Shown here: one piece after another, positions 1 through 11,157 of the stretch | How positions within the stretch are numbered: position 1 is the first letter of the stretch | Layout of the letters: each line of letters begins with the position of its first letter | Assembly (NCBI GenBank): GCA_003963405.1 | Contig: RXIY01000008.1 | Location: forward strand, 1-53,285 | Origin: Hyphomicrobiales bacterium | GTDB taxonomy: Bacteria > Pseudomonadota > Alphaproteobacteria > Rhizobiales > Beijerinckiaceae | Reading direction: 5' to 3' | Length of the DNA stretch: 53,285 bases | Made by a program: the position numbers and the translations under genes | The notes under the pieces: generated by a model | Database searches by the model: none | The model's input: only the letters and a program-made list of their open reading frames with translations | Told to the model about the DNA's origin: nothing

Positions 1-125
1 GCAAGCGCCCGGTGCGAGAGGACACGAGCGCCTCGTCGCCCCAGCCGCCCCGCGGCTCGGCGGTGCCCACAACCGGCCAGAAGCCCGAGCCCGATGTCGG
101 CGGCCTCTCGCCGAATCCGGTCTAA
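1..125 (+). CDS. ftsH: FtsH ATP-dependent zinc metalloprotease, C-terminal tail (partial)
   Basis: The reading frame whose first complete codon is at position 3 is open from the window edge to a TAA at 123-125. It encodes a Pro/Gly/Ser-rich tail with the segment RGSAVPTTGQ and the end GGLSPNPV. This resembles the low-complexity C-terminus of alphaproteobacterial FtsH, the membrane-anchored AAA+ zinc protease. The assignment rests on that tail and on gene order, because ftsH lies directly upstream of glmM in many Hyphomicrobiales. No catalytic domain is in the window. A strong terminator follows immediately. Another protein with a disordered tail cannot be excluded. Confidence 0.65.
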   Translation, partial: KRPVREDTSASSPQPPRGSAVPTTGQKPEPDVGGLSPNPV

Positions 126-132
126 AGGAAAT

Positions 133-164
133 GAAGCCCGGCGGTTACGCCGGGCTTCGTTTTT
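133..164 (+). terminator. Rho-independent terminator after ftsH
   Basis: An 11-bp perfect stem (133-143 with 148-158, GAAGCCCGGCG and its complement) has a 4-nt loop and is followed by GTTTTT at 159-164. It lies eight bases after the ftsH stop codon and before the convergent arsC gene. Confidence 0.9.
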
Positions 165-205
165 GTGAGAACGTCCGCCTGCCGCGTTCTCGATCGCTTA
201 CGTCA

Positions 206-562
206 TCAGGCTCCGGCCATGAGAGCCTCGACGGTTTCGGCGGGCCGGCAGAGAGCCGCCCTGTCGCCGAAGACGACGATCGGACGCTCGATGAGAATCG
301 GATGCGTCTCGATGGCGTCGAAAATCTGTTCATCAGTAAGCGCCGGATCGTCCAGGCCCAGCTCCTCGTAGGGCGTTCCACGTTTGCGCAATATCTCGCG
401 CACATTCTTTCCCATCTTTTCGAGCAGCGCCTTCAGCGTTTTCCTGTCCGGCGGCGTTTTCAGATATTCCACGATCCGCGGGGCGCGTCCCGCCTCCTGC
501 AGCGCAGCCAAAACTTTGCGGGACGTGCCGCAGGCCGGGTTGTGGTAAATGACGACTTCCAT
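206..562 (-). CDS. arsC: ArsC-type arsenate reductase (glutaredoxin-coupled)
   Basis: 118 residues, the normal length of the small ArsC family, which reduces arsenate to arsenite in the cytoplasm with glutathione and glutaredoxin. The N-terminus MEVVIYHNPACGTSRK carries the family nucleophile Cys11 in the thioredoxin-like fold. The C-terminal half has the ERPIVV and CRPAE segments around the conserved arginines. The frame stays open much further upstream across glmM, but only the ATG at 562 begins the family domain, and it has an A/G-rich stretch (AAAGGG) just upstream. There is no arsR, arsB or acr3 beside it, so it is an isolated reductase. It may work in general thiol chemistry (Spx/YffB-like), which the sequence alone does not settle. 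Confidence 0.88.
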   Translation of the reverse strand: MEVVIYHNPACGTSRKVLAALQEAGRAPRIVEYLKTPPDRKTLKALLEKMGKNVREILRKRGTPYEELGLDDPALTDEQIFDAIETHPILIERPIVVFGDRAALCRPAETVEALMAGA

Positions 563-697
563 TTTTTTGCCCTTTTGACGCGGAATCTGTCTGATGTGTG
601 AAATGGTTGCCTGACCATGTAAAATATGGTCGACGACTCTGGAAGATTTCAGTCCGCCACGCGGGCGACTTTGCGGTTTGCGAGAGGGATATAATCG

Positions 698-2044
698 ATG
701 GCCCGTCATTATTTTGGAACGGATGGCATTCGCGGCCTGGCTAATGTCAAGATTACGCCGGAGCTCGCCATGAAGGTCGGCCAGGCCGCGGGGCTGACTT
801 TCCAGCGGGGCGAGGGCCGCCATCGGGTGGTCATCGGCAAGGACACGCGACTCTCCGGTTATATGATCGAATATGCTCTGGTCGCAGGCTTCGCCTCCGT
901 GGGCATGGATACGCTGCTGCTCGGCCCGATGCCCACCCCGGCCGTGGCGATGCTGACGCGCTCGATGCGGGCGGATGTCGGCGTGATGATCTCTGCTTCG
1001 CACAATTCCTTCGAGGACAATGGCATCAAGCTCTTCGGACCGGACGGCCACAAGCTCTCCGACGACATCGAGGCCGATATTGAGCGGCTGCTCGACAGCG
1101 ACATCACCCGCAAGCTCGCAGGCGCGACCCAGCTTGGCCGGGCGCGCCGCATCGACGACGTTCGCGCGCGGTATATCGAATTCGCCAAACATACCCTTCC
1201 CCGCAATCTGAGCTTCGAGGGGTTGCGGGTCGTCATCGACTGCGCAAACGGCGCGGCTTACAAGGTAGCGCCTGAGGCGCTCTGGGAGCTCGGCGCCGAG
1301 GTTATCGCGATCGGCGTCGATCCGGATGGCTTCAACATCAACCGCGACGTGGGATCGACGTCGCCGCAGGCCCTGCGCGCCAAGGTGCGTGAATTGCGCG
1401 CCGACGTGGGCATCGCGCTCGACGGGGACGCCGACCGCGTGATCCTGGTCGACGAGACCGGCGCCGTTATCGACGGCGATCAGGTCATGGCCGTGGTCGC
1501 CCAAAGCTGGCGCGACCAGGGCCTGCTGGCGAAGCCCGGGCTCGTCGCGACCATTATGTCGAATCTCGGCCTCGAAAGGCACCTGCACAAGCTGGGCCTG
1601 ACTCTGGAGCGCACAGCCGTCGGCGACCGCTATGTCATCGAGCGGATGCGCGAAGCGGGCTACAATATCGGCGGTGAGCAATCCGGCCATGTCATCCTGT
1701 CGGATTATTCGACGACAGGCGACGGACTCGTTACCGCCATGCAGGTGCTCGCCGAGGTCAAACGCCGGAACAGGCGGGTGAGCGAAGTCTGCCATTGTTT
1801 CGACCCGCTGCCGCAAGTTCTCAAGAGCGTTCGCGCTCAAAAACAGATGCTTGAGAAGAACTCGGTCGCGGTCGCCATCGACTCCGCCCGCGAGAAGCTC
1901 GGCGCCAGCGGCCGGCTGATCGTCCGCCCGTCGGGAACGGAGCCGGTCATCCGCGTCATGGCCGAAGGCGACGACCGGGAGCTGGTCGAGACGCTCGTTG
2001 CGCAGGTCTGCACTGCGCTGAAGGACTCGGCTGAAGCTGCCTGA
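698..2044 (+). CDS. glmM: Phosphoglucosamine mutase GlmM
   Basis: 448 residues, full length. It interconverts glucosamine-6-phosphate and glucosamine-1-phosphate on the way to UDP-GlcNAc for peptidoglycan and lipid A. Visible landmarks are the N-terminal FGTDGIRG, the phosphoserine loop ISASHNS with Ser101, the metal-binding DGDADR (Asp242, Asp244, Asp246), the sugar-binding GEQSGH and the C-terminal phosphate-binding RPSGTEP. A GAGAGGG stretch lies just upstream of the ATG. It stands downstream of ftsH, separated by the convergent arsC gene, so it probably has its own promoter between 563 and 697. Confidence 0.97.
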   Translation: MARHYFGTDGIRGLANVKITPELAMKVGQAAGLTFQRGEGRHRVVIGKDTRLSGYMIEYALVAGFASVGMDTLLLGPMPTPAVAMLTRSMRADVGVMISASHNSFEDNGIKLFGPDGHKLSDDIEADIERLLDSDITRKLAGATQLGRARRIDDVRARYIEFAKHTLPRNLSFEGLRVVIDCANGAAYKVAPEALWELGAEVIAIGVDPDGFNINRDVGSTSPQALRAKVRELRADVGIALDGDADRVILVDETGAVIDGDQVMAVVAQSWRDQGLLAKPGLVATIMSNLGLERHLHKLGLTLERTAVGDRYVIERMREAGYNIGGEQSGHVILSDYSTTGDGLVTAMQVLAEVKRRNRRVSEVCHCFDPLPQVLKSVRAQKQMLEKNSVAVAIDSAREKLGASGRLIVRPSGTEPVIRVMAEGDDRELVETLVAQVCTALKDSAEAA

Positions 2045-2045
2045 T

Positions 2046-2100
2046 TTTACGCTGGCGCTTTGGCGGGGCCGCGCCCCCGCCGAAGCGCCAAGAGCGTAAA
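2046..2100. terminator. Long GC-rich hairpin downstream of glmM
   Basis: A three-part inverted repeat: TTTACGCT (2046-2053) pairs with 2093-2100, GGCGCTT (2054-2060) with 2083-2089, and GGCGGGG (2062-2068) with 2075-2081. It begins one base after the glmM stop codon. There is no T-run, so it may be a factor-dependent terminator or an mRNA-stabilising 3' structure. Confidence 0.6.
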
Positions 2101-2147
2101 GCGCCGGACAACAAACAAGGTAACCGCTTGTCTTTCAAGCGGTAAGG

Positions 2148-2162
2148 TTAACCCAGCCTTAA
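2148..2162. promoter_or_regulatory. Perfect CtrA box upstream of the outer-membrane gene
   Basis: TTAA at 2148-2151, seven bases, then TTAA at 2159-2162. This is the full TTAA-N7-TTAA consensus bound by the alphaproteobacterial cell-cycle regulator CtrA. It lies about 80 bases before the start codon at 2243. A smaller hairpin (CCGCTTG/CAAGCGG) sits just upstream, near 2124-2142. The match is seen directly; binding is inferred. Confidence 0.6.
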
Positions 2163-2242
2163 GTCTTCCCCGTCAATCTCGAGCTTGACCATAAGCTCGG
2201 AGCCGCCCGACTGCCGGCCCGTTGACAAAGAGGGGAAGTCAC

Positions 2243-3100
2243 ATGGGCCGAATCGCCCTTTATTTGACGGCCGCGTTCGTTGCCGGCCTCGGCGCCAGCG
2301 CACAGGCCGCCGATCTTCTGCCGCCGCCCTTGCCGCCCCCTCCTGCTCCGCCGCCGCCGGATTTCAGCGGCTGGTATCTGCGCGGCGACGTGGGCGTCGC
2401 CGCCAATCAGATCAGCGGTGTGAGTTCGACCTTCACCAACCCGGCCGTCGCCGTCCCCGCGCCGATGTTCAACGCCTATTCGATCGGCGACGCCGCGTTC
2501 GCGGGCGGCGGCGTCGGCTACCAGTTCAACAACTGGTTCCGCTTCGACCTGACCGGCGAATATCGCACCGCCGCGCAATACAGCGCGATCCAGAGCTACA
2601 GCGACATCTGGAGCGCGCCGGGCGCCTCGTCCTGCGGCGTCAACGCCCGCTGCTACGATCTCTACCACGGCCAGCAGAGCGCCGCGGTGTTTCTCGGCAA
2701 CGCCTATTTCGATCTTGGCACGTGGTACGGGATCACGCCCTTCGTCGGGGGCGGCATCGGCTTCGCGACCAACTGGCAACAGAATCTTTACGACGTTTCG
2801 GCGCAACCCGCCGGCGGCTTCGGATTCGCGGCCAACCGCACGCAGACCAATTTCGCCTGGCAGGTCGGCGCGGGCCTCGCCTACAATGTCACGCCCAATC
2901 TGAAGCTCGAAGTCGCTTACCGCTATCTCGACATGGGCAAGTTCGACACCAACACCATCCATTGCATGGGCGTGACGGTTTGCCCCGGCGAGGTGCAGCA
3001 TTTCAATCTCGCCTCGAACGACGTGCGAGTGGGCTTCCGCTATGTGGTCCCCACGCTGGTCCCGCCGCCCCCGCCCCCGCCGCTGATGCGCCAATACTGA
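2243..3100 (+). CDS. Outer-membrane beta-barrel protein with proline-rich linker
   Basis: 285 residues. A signal peptide ends near residue 22 (AQA before ADLL). A Pro-rich linker follows (about residues 27-39), then an eight-strand-type barrel beginning FSGWYLRGDVG. The barrel has alternating aromatic strands typical of the Omp25/Omp31-like porin-family proteins of Hyphomicrobiales (for example LKLEVAYRYLDMGKF near the end). The C-terminus is a second Pro-rich stretch, not the usual terminal Phe. The ATG at 2243 is chosen over 2222 because GAGGGG precedes it and the signal peptide starts there. A perfect CtrA box lies upstream. It is probably a structural outer-membrane protein; its ligand is unknown. 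Confidence 0.85.
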   Translation: MGRIALYLTAAFVAGLGASAQAADLLPPPLPPPPAPPPPDFSGWYLRGDVGVAANQISGVSSTFTNPAVAVPAPMFNAYSIGDAAFAGGGVGYQFNNWFRFDLTGEYRTAAQYSAIQSYSDIWSAPGASSCGVNARCYDLYHGQQSAAVFLGNAYFDLGTWYGITPFVGGGIGFATNWQQNLYDVSAQPAGGFGFAANRTQTNFAWQVGAGLAYNVTPNLKLEVAYRYLDMGKFDTNTIHCMGVTVCPGEVQHFNLASNDVRVGFRYVVPTLVPPPPPPPLMRQY

Positions 3101-3133
3101 AGACGGGCGGCAAAACCTCCGGCCACAGGGCAG

Positions 3134-5695
<2,562 letters not shown>

Positions 5696-5851
5696 GGCGG
5701 CAATATGGGGTTTTCGTTGGGCTTATGGAAGCATGGTCTCCCGCTTCCTGTTCGTTGCCAGCGTCGGAAAAGACCAGGCCAATGGCCGGCTCCAGCGGAA
5801 ACGTAAGCGAGCTGCGGAGCGGACGGCTCCGCCTTTGCATTTGACGGCAAG

Positions 5852-6181
5852 ATGACGCAAACTCGGCGTCTTGCCTGCGGAGAATTCGAGCAGATGGACA
5901 ACCGGCCGGGTCTGACCACGCTTCTTTCGGATACGCTCGTGTTGACGATGGCGGTGAACGCCGTCATCGCGGTTCGGCTGGCCAAGATCGCAGTGGGCGC
6001 CGTCGACCCGAAGCACGAAGGAACCCTGATGGTCGCCGAGAAGATCGACGCGGCGACCGAGGCGACCTTTGCAGCGGCCCGCAGTTTCGTCGCCGGAGAG
6101 CCGCATCATGCGGCTGGTCGCGCCGTCGCCGTTTACAAGCGGCGCGTCGAGCGCAATCTAAGGCGACTGACGAGCCGCTGA
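5852..6181 (+). CDS. Small uncharacterised protein
   Basis: 109 residues, not recognised. The N-terminal third is polar, a hydrophobic helix occupies about residues 30-48 (LVLTMAVNAVIAVRLAKIAV), and an Ala-rich amphipathic region and a basic C-terminus (KRRVERNLRRL) follow. It could be a small helical cytoplasmic or membrane-associated protein. It is divergent from uvrB with a 156-base spacer. Its last 24 bases overlap the 3' end of the next, convergent gene. An in-frame ATG at 5894 (MDNRPGL) is an alternative start; neither start has a strong ribosome site. Confidence 0.6.
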   Translation: MTQTRRLACGEFEQMDNRPGLTTLLSDTLVLTMAVNAVIAVRLAKIAVGAVDPKHEGTLMVAEKIDAATEATFAAARSFVAGEPHHAAGRAVAVYKRRVERNLRRLTSR

Positions 6182-6766
6182 CGACGCCGGCTTTCCCTGT
6201 GTCGCAGTCTTCGCCGTCTTCGCCGACTGGCTGCGCCGCCACATCACCAGACCGCCGAACCCCATCGCCGCGGCCAGCGCGCCTGTGGCCATCGCCTGCT
6301 CATAGCTCTCGCCGACAGCGAAATAATACTGGCCGACATATTCCTTCGCGCCATCGTCGCTCGTCGCGCGCACGAGCGCGATATATTCGCCCTCCTTGCC
6401 GAAGTCGTAAGTGAAGCTCGTCGTGCCGCGTTCCTGAAGATATTTCTTTGGCGGCAGGGCCGTGACGGTCGTGGCCTCAAGATCGTCGCGCCAATCCTTC
6501 TGATCGATGTTCCTGAGCACCCGAACCTCGATATTCATGTCTCGAAGCTCGTTGCTCCTGGCGTCGAGAATGATCATGGTCTTGCCAAGCTCGGGCACGC
6601 GCTGGCAGAAGATTTCGTCGGTCTTGTTTTCCTGAAATGCGCTGAACATCATTTGCGTCGGCCCGACGCTCATGACGCAGAAGCGCGGATGCTCGGCCCT
6701 GATCTGGGCCTGAGCGGCCGTGGCGGCGCAGACCGCCAGCGAGGCAAACAATGTTTTTCCGAGCAT
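6158..6766 (-). CDS. Secreted, C-terminally anchored protein (TIGR02186-like)
   Basis: 202 residues. The start at 6766 gives a clean signal peptide (MLGKTLFASLAVCAATAAQA) with GGGAG upstream; the open frame extends further but without a signal. The mature part is a soluble, beta-rich domain, then a single hydrophobic helix (about 163-180) and the basic stop-transfer MWRRSQ. The protein thus appears to sit in the periplasm, held by a C-terminal membrane segment. The layout recalls the TIGR02186 putative transmembrane proteins of alphaproteobacteria, but no function is known and I hold that family name loosely. It follows the ABC exporter on the same strand after 131 bases that contain an inverted repeat. 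Confidence 0.7.
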   Translation of the reverse strand: MLGKTLFASLAVCAATAAQAQIRAEHPRFCVMSVGPTQMMFSAFQENKTDEIFCQRVPELGKTMIILDARSNELRDMNIEVRVLRNIDQKDWRDDLEATTVTALPPKKYLQERGTTSFTYDFGKEGEYIALVRATSDDGAKEYVGQYYFAVGESYEQAMATGALAAAMGFGGLVMWRRSQSAKTAKTATQGKPASSAARQSP

Positions 6767-6842
6767 CAGACGCTCCCGAGGCTGAAAGCATCCAGATCGC
6801 CGCGACGGGGATGCGAGCTTTGAGGGTGCGCCCGGAGTTGAT

Positions 6843-6870
6843 CTTTGGCAAAGAATGATCCTTGCCAAAG
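6843..6870. repeat. Inverted repeat between exporter gene and secreted-protein gene
   Basis: CTTTGGCAA (6843-6851) and its complement TTGCCAAAG (6862-6870) are separated by ten bases. No T-run follows on either strand. It could be a weak hairpin or an operator ahead of the gene starting at 6766. Confidence 0.4.
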
Positions 6871-6897
6871 GACGGACGAATTCCGCCAGCGGGGGCC

Positions 6898-8841
6898 CTA
6901 CTCCGCCTCGGCCTCCTCGCGCTCGGCCTCGAGCAGCTTGGCGCGCGCCTCGGCCGCCTCACGCTGGCGGTTCCACATGCCGGCGTAGTGCCCGCCGAGC
7001 GCGAGCAGCTCGGCGTGGCGGCCGCGCTCGATGATGCGTCCGTGGTCGAGGAACAGGATTTCGTCGGCGTCAACCACGGTCGAAAGCCGATGAGCGATGA
7101 CGAGCGTCGTGCGGCCCCGCGCCACGCGCCGCAGCGCCTCCTGAATTTCGTGCTCGGTGAAACTGTCGAGCGCCGAGGTCGCCTCGTCGAGGATGAGGAT
7201 CGGCGGGCCTTTGAGAATGGTGCGGGCGATGGCCACGCGCTGCTTCTCGCCGCCCGAAAGCTTCAGCCCGCGCTCGCCCACCTGCGCCTCATAGCCGCCC
7301 GGCACGCTCTGGATGAACTTGTCGATCTGGGCGAGACGCGCCGCCTCGCGCACCTCCTCGTCGGCCGCATCCCAACGCCCGTAGCGGATATTGTAGCCGA
7401 TCGAGTCGTTGAACAGCACCGTATCCTGCGGCACCATGCCGATGGCGGCGCGCAGGCTCGTCTGCGTCACCTCCAGAATGTTCTGTCCGTCGATTGTGAT
7501 GCGCCCGCCCTGCGGCTCGTAGAAGCGGAACATCAGCCGCGAGATCGTCGATTTGCCGGCGCCCGAAGGCCCGACGATGGCGATCGTCTGGCCGGGCGCC
7601 GCCTCGAAGCTCACGCCTCGCAAAATCGGCCGGTCGGGCTCGTAGTGGAATTGCACATCGTCGAATATGACGCGACCTTGCTTGACGACGAGCGGCTTTG
7701 CGCCCGGCCTGTCGGCGATCTCCGGGCTGCGCGACAGGATCGAGAACATGGTCTCGATGTCGATGATCGCCTGACGAACCTCGCGGTAAAAAGTGCCCAT
7801 GAAATTCAGGGGCTGGGCGAGCTGGATCATCATGGCGTTGATGAGCACGAAATCGCCCACCGTATTGCGTCCCGCGCGAATGCCATAGACGCACATGACC
7901 ATCATGGTCGTGACGCCGATGATGTAAATCACCGTCTGGCCGGCGTTGAGGATGGCGAGCGAGATATAGGAATGCGTGCTGGCCTTCTCGTAAAAGGCCA
8001 TGGATTTGTCGTAACGCTCCGCCTCGCGCCGCTCGGCGCCGAAATATTTCACGGTCTCATAATTGAGCAGGCTGTCGATCGCCTTCTGGTTGGCGTCCGT
8101 GTCGCTCTCGTTCATCTGGCGGCGGATCGCGATACGCCAGTTGGTGGCGAGGGTCGTATATGCGAAATAGGCGCCGAGCGTGAGGATGAGAACGACGCCG
8201 TAACGCCAGTCGAACTGATAGACGAAGACGCCCAGCACCAGCACCATCTCGATCAGCGTCGGGGCGCCCGTCGACATGACGAGGCGGGACAGGGTCTCGA
8301 TGGCGTTGCGGCCACGCTCCAGAACACGGGTCAGCCCGCCCGTCTTGCGGCTGATGTGAAAGCGCAGCGACAATTCGTGCATATGGACGAAGAGGTCCGT
8401 CGCCAGCCGCCTCACGGCGTGCATGGCCACCGCCGCGAAAATGCCGTCGCGCGCCTGCATGAGGATCACCGCGACAATGCGGATCGCGCCCATGAGGAGA
8501 GTAAAGCCGACCGCCCCCGCGCCCAAAACCGGCAAGGCCGCTGCTCCGCTTTCCCCCAGCGCATCGGTCGCCCATTTGAATGCATAGGGCGTCATGGCGT
8601 TGAAGAGCTTGCTGACAATCAGCAGCGCGAAGACGACAGCGACGCGCAGCTCCAGATCACGCCGGCCGCGCGGCCAGATATAGGGCCACAGCCGGCGAAT
8701 TGTTCCAAGGAGCGAGGCTTCGGAAAGGGAAGCGTCCTGCGGATCGGGCGCATGGTGCGCGCCTGACGCGCGTTGGCCAATTCTGAGCATTCGGAGTCCA
8801 GTGATGAATGGAAGCCTCGGCGAAGGCGGCAAGAGCGTCAT
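6898..8841 (-). CDS. ABC half-transporter, Atm1/HMT1-like exporter
   Basis: 647 residues: an N-terminal six-helix membrane domain (about residues 65-370) fused to an ATPase domain. The ATPase has Walker A GPSGAGKST, the signature LSGGEKQRVAIAR, Walker B ILILDEATSALD and the H-loop VIAHRLSTV. The length and the segment AMTPYAFKWATDAL match the ABCB7/Atm1 class. In mitochondria and alphaproteobacteria that class exports glutathione-linked or sulfur-containing compounds, linked to Fe-S assembly and metal tolerance. It would act as a homodimer in the inner membrane. The start at 8841 is supported by AAAGGG six bases upstream; an internal ATG at 8790 has no such site. Confidence 0.9.
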   Translation of the reverse strand: MTLLPPSPRLPFITGLRMLRIGQRASGAHHAPDPQDASLSEASLLGTIRRLWPYIWPRGRRDLELRVAVVFALLIVSKLFNAMTPYAFKWATDALGESGAAALPVLGAGAVGFTLLMGAIRIVAVILMQARDGIFAAVAMHAVRRLATDLFVHMHELSLRFHISRKTGGLTRVLERGRNAIETLSRLVMSTGAPTLIEMVLVLGVFVYQFDWRYGVVLILTLGAYFAYTTLATNWRIAIRRQMNESDTDANQKAIDSLLNYETVKYFGAERREAERYDKSMAFYEKASTHSYISLAILNAGQTVIYIIGVTTMMVMCVYGIRAGRNTVGDFVLINAMMIQLAQPLNFMGTFYREVRQAIIDIETMFSILSRSPEIADRPGAKPLVVKQGRVIFDDVQFHYEPDRPILRGVSFEAAPGQTIAIVGPSGAGKSTISRLMFRFYEPQGGRITIDGQNILEVTQTSLRAAIGMVPQDTVLFNDSIGYNIRYGRWDAADEEVREAARLAQIDKFIQSVPGGYEAQVGERGLKLSGGEKQRVAIARTILKGPPILILDEATSALDSFTEHEIQEALRRVARGRTTLVIAHRLSTVVDADEILFLDHGRIIERGRHAELLALGGHYAGMWNRQREAAEARAKLLEAEREEAEAE

Positions 8842-8913
8842 ATAAGCCCTTTAACTCTTTCGCGCACCCCGCTTGACCGGCGGGCCGATGGCGCCAGTTG
8901 ACGGAAGAAATCT

Positions 8914-9510
8914 ATGCAGAAGATCAAGAACGTTTGCGTCTACTGTGGCTCCGCCGAGGGAGACGACCTGCGCTACGCCGCCGCGGCGGAATCTTTTGGG
9001 CGCATACTGGCGAAGGCCGACGTGGGACTCGTCTTTGGCGGCGGCTCCTGCGGGCTGATGGGGATCACGGCCCGCGCCGCTCTCAACGCCGGCGGGCGCG
9101 TCACCGGCATCATCCCCAATTTTCTGGAAGAGCGCGAACTGGCCATGCAGGGCATGACCGATCTGATCGTTGTCGATCATATGCATACGCGAAAGCGGCT
9201 GATGTTCGAGAAATCGGACGCCTTCGTCGCGCTGCCCGGGGGCGTCGGCACGCTCGAGGAGCTCACTGAACAGCTCACCTGGATTCAGCTCGGGCGCCAC
9301 ACCAAGCCGCTCGTGATCGCCGATATCGGCGGCTTTTGGCGCCCACTGCTCACGCTCTTCGCCCATATGCACAATTCGGGCTTCATCCGGGAAGGATATG
9401 AGGTGCGCTATCTCGTCGCCGAGCGGGTCGAGGACATTCTGCCGATGATCCAGACGACCGCGCGCCGCATGCCGCAAGTCGAGGAGACGGCGATCACCGA
9501 GCGGATGTGA
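8914..9510 (+). CDS. LOG-family (TIGR00730) nucleoside-5'-monophosphate phosphoribohydrolase
   Basis: 198 residues with a Rossmann fold. Present are the N-terminal VCVYCGSAEG, the nucleotide loop GGGSCGLMG (about 42-50) and the family signature PGGVGTLEE at 108-116 preceded by RKR. The family, named for the plant LONELY GUY enzymes, cleaves ribose-5-phosphate from cytokinin nucleotides or AMP-like nucleotides. In bacteria the physiological substrate is often unknown. It is divergent from the ABC exporter (72-base spacer) and convergent with cimA, with a palindromic repeat between the stops. Confidence 0.9.
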   Translation: MQKIKNVCVYCGSAEGDDLRYAAAAESFGRILAKADVGLVFGGGSCGLMGITARAALNAGGRVTGIIPNFLEERELAMQGMTDLIVVDHMHTRKRLMFEKSDAFVALPGGVGTLEELTEQLTWIQLGRHTKPLVIADIGGFWRPLLTLFAHMHNSGFIREGYEVRYLVAERVEDILPMIQTTARRMPQVEETAITERM

Positions 9511-9519
9511 GGGGGATGG

Positions 9520-9552
9520 CCCCACCCGTCACGCTTCGCGGGCCGGGTGGGG
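9520..9552. repeat. Palindromic intergenic repeat, copy 1
   Basis: CCCCACCCG (9520-9528) pairs with CGGGTGGGG (9544-9552) around a CGCTTCGCGGG core. The first 25 bases match copies at 11803 and 11971 (reverse) with two or three differences. It sits between the convergent LOG and cimA stops and may also serve as a terminator or mRNA end. Confidence 0.75.
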
Positions 9553-9561
9553 GCGACGCGC

Positions 9562-11157
9562 TTACGTGGCCCCGGACATCAGCAGCTTGTAATCGATCGC
9601 ATCGACGAGGGCCTCGAAGGAAGCGTCGATGACATTGGCGGAAACGCCCACCGTCGACCAGCGATTGCCCTCGCCATCGGCGCATTCGACGAGCACGCGC
9701 GTCACGGCGTCCGTGCCGCCCTGGAAGACGCGCACGCGGTAATCGACGAGGCGCACGTCCTCGATGAATTTCTGATAGGCGCCCAAATCCTTGCGCAGCG
9801 CGAGGTCCAGCGCGTTCACAGGGCCGTTGCCCTCGGCCGCCGAAATCCGGCTCTCGCCGTGAACTCTCACCTTCACGATGGCCTCGGCGCCGAGATCCTC
9901 GAAGCCGCCGTTTTTTGCGAAGCGGCGGTCGACCGCGACGCTGTAGCGTTCAATGTCGAAGAAATGCGGCGCTTCCCCCAGCACGCGCTTGGCGAGCAGG
10001 AAGAAGGAGGCGTCGGCGCCCTCATAGGCGTAGCCCTGCGCTTCTTTTTCCTTCACCTCGTCGAGCAGCCGGCCGAGTCTCGGATCGTCCTTTTCGAGCT
10101 GGACGCCGAGCCGAGTGAGTTCGGAAATGATGTTCGACCGCCCCGCCTGATCCGAAACCAGCACGCGGCGCATGTTGCCGACGCTCTCCGGCGGCACATG
10201 CTCATAGGTGCGCGGATCGGTGAGCACGGCGGAGGCATGGATCCCCGCCTTGGTAGCGAAGGCGCTCGCGCCGACATAGGGCGCATGGCGGTTCGGCGCC
10301 CGATTGAGCAATTCATCGAGCGCATGGCTGATGCGCGTCAGATGCGTGAGCTTCTCGCGGCTGACGCCGATCTCGAAACGCGCGGCGAATTCCTCCTTGA
10401 GCAGCAAGGTGGGGATGATCGTCGTGAGATTGGCGTTGCCGCAGCGTTCGCCGAGACCGTTCAGCGTGCCCTGTATCTGCCGCGCGCCCGCGCGCAGGGC
10501 GGCGAGCGAATTGGCGACCGCCTGCCCCGTGTCGTCATGGCAATGCACGCCGACATGAACGCCAGGAATGACCTTCACGACCTCCGCGACAATGCGCTCG
10601 ACCTCATGCGGCAGCGTCCCGCCATTGGTGTCGCAGAGCACAACCCAGCGCGCGCCAGCCTCATAAGCCGCCCGCGCGCAGGCGAGCGCATAATCCGGAT
10701 TGGCCTTGAATCCGTCGAAGAAATGCTCGCAATCGACCGCGGCCTCCTTCCGTTTCGCCACAGCGGCTTTTACGGATTGCGTAATGCCCTGAAGGTTGTC
10801 TTCTTCCGTGGAGCGTAAGGCGACCTTGACCTGATAATCCCAGCTCTTTGCGACAAAAGTCACGGCGTCCGCCGCGCTGTCGAGAAGCGCCGCGACGCCC
10901 GGATCGTTCTCCACGGAACGGCCCTGCCGGCGCGTCATGCCGAAGGCGCAGAAGCGGGCGCGCAGTTTCGGCCGGCCCGCGAAGAATTCCGTATCGAGCG
11001 GATTGGCGCCGGGATAACCGCCTTCGACATAATCGACGCCGAGATCGTCGAGCATGGCGGCGATCAGCCGCTTGTCCTCGAGCGAGAAATCGACGCCCGT
11101 CGTCTGCGCGCCGTCGCGCAGCGTCGTGTCGTAAAGCGTGACGCGTTCCCTGGTCAT
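9562..11157 (-). CDS. cimA: (R)-citramalate synthase
   Basis: 531 residues. It condenses pyruvate and acetyl-CoA to citramalate, the threonine-independent entry to isoleucine. The N-terminal TIM barrel starts RVTLYDTTLRDGAQ. It carries the HVGVHCHDDTG metal-binding loop and the LNGLGERCGN segment, and is followed by the LeuA-type regulatory dimer domain (SYRV/YKLL-type C-terminus). The length and the DGAQTTGVDF motif fit the CimA (TIGR00977) group rather than 2-isopropylmalate or homocitrate synthase. The start at 11157 shares one base with the stop of the upstream acetyltransferase gene (TGATG), so translation is probably coupled. Confidence 0.92.
   Translation of the reverse strand: MTRERVTLYDTTLRDGAQTTGVDFSLEDKRLIAAMLDDLGVDYVEGGYPGANPLDTEFFAGRPKLRARFCAFGMTRRQGRSVENDPGVAALLDSAADAVTFVAKSWDYQVKVALRSTEEDNLQGITQSVKAAVAKRKEAAVDCEHFFDGFKANPDYALACARAAYEAGARWVVLCDTNGGTLPHEVERIVAEVVKVIPGVHVGVHCHDDTGQAVANSLAALRAGARQIQGTLNGLGERCGNANLTTIIPTLLLKEEFAARFEIGVSREKLTHLTRISHALDELLNRAPNRHAPYVGASAFATKAGIHASAVLTDPRTYEHVPPESVGNMRRVLVSDQAGRSNIISELTRLGVQLEKDDPRLGRLLDEVKEKEAQGYAYEGADASFFLLAKRVLGEAPHFFDIERYSVAVDRRFAKNGGFEDLGAEAIVKVRVHGESRISAAEGNGPVNALDLALRKDLGAYQKFIEDVRLVDYRVRVFQGGTDAVTRVLVECADGEGNRWSTVGVSANVIDASFEALVDAIDYKLLMSGAT

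Noticed and set aside
563..1840. Open extension of the arsC frame across the glmM gene on the minus strand
   Set aside because: The extension lies antisense to a well-supported glmM and contains no family sequence; the ArsC domain begins at the ATG at 562.
5696..5851. Possible SOS (LexA) box upstream of uvrB
   Set aside because: GTTC occurs near 5750 but no second GTTC follows at the seven-base spacing.
6862..8766. 634-residue plus-strand open frame opposite the ABC exporter
   Set aside because: Antisense shadow; the minus-strand frame has all ABC motifs.
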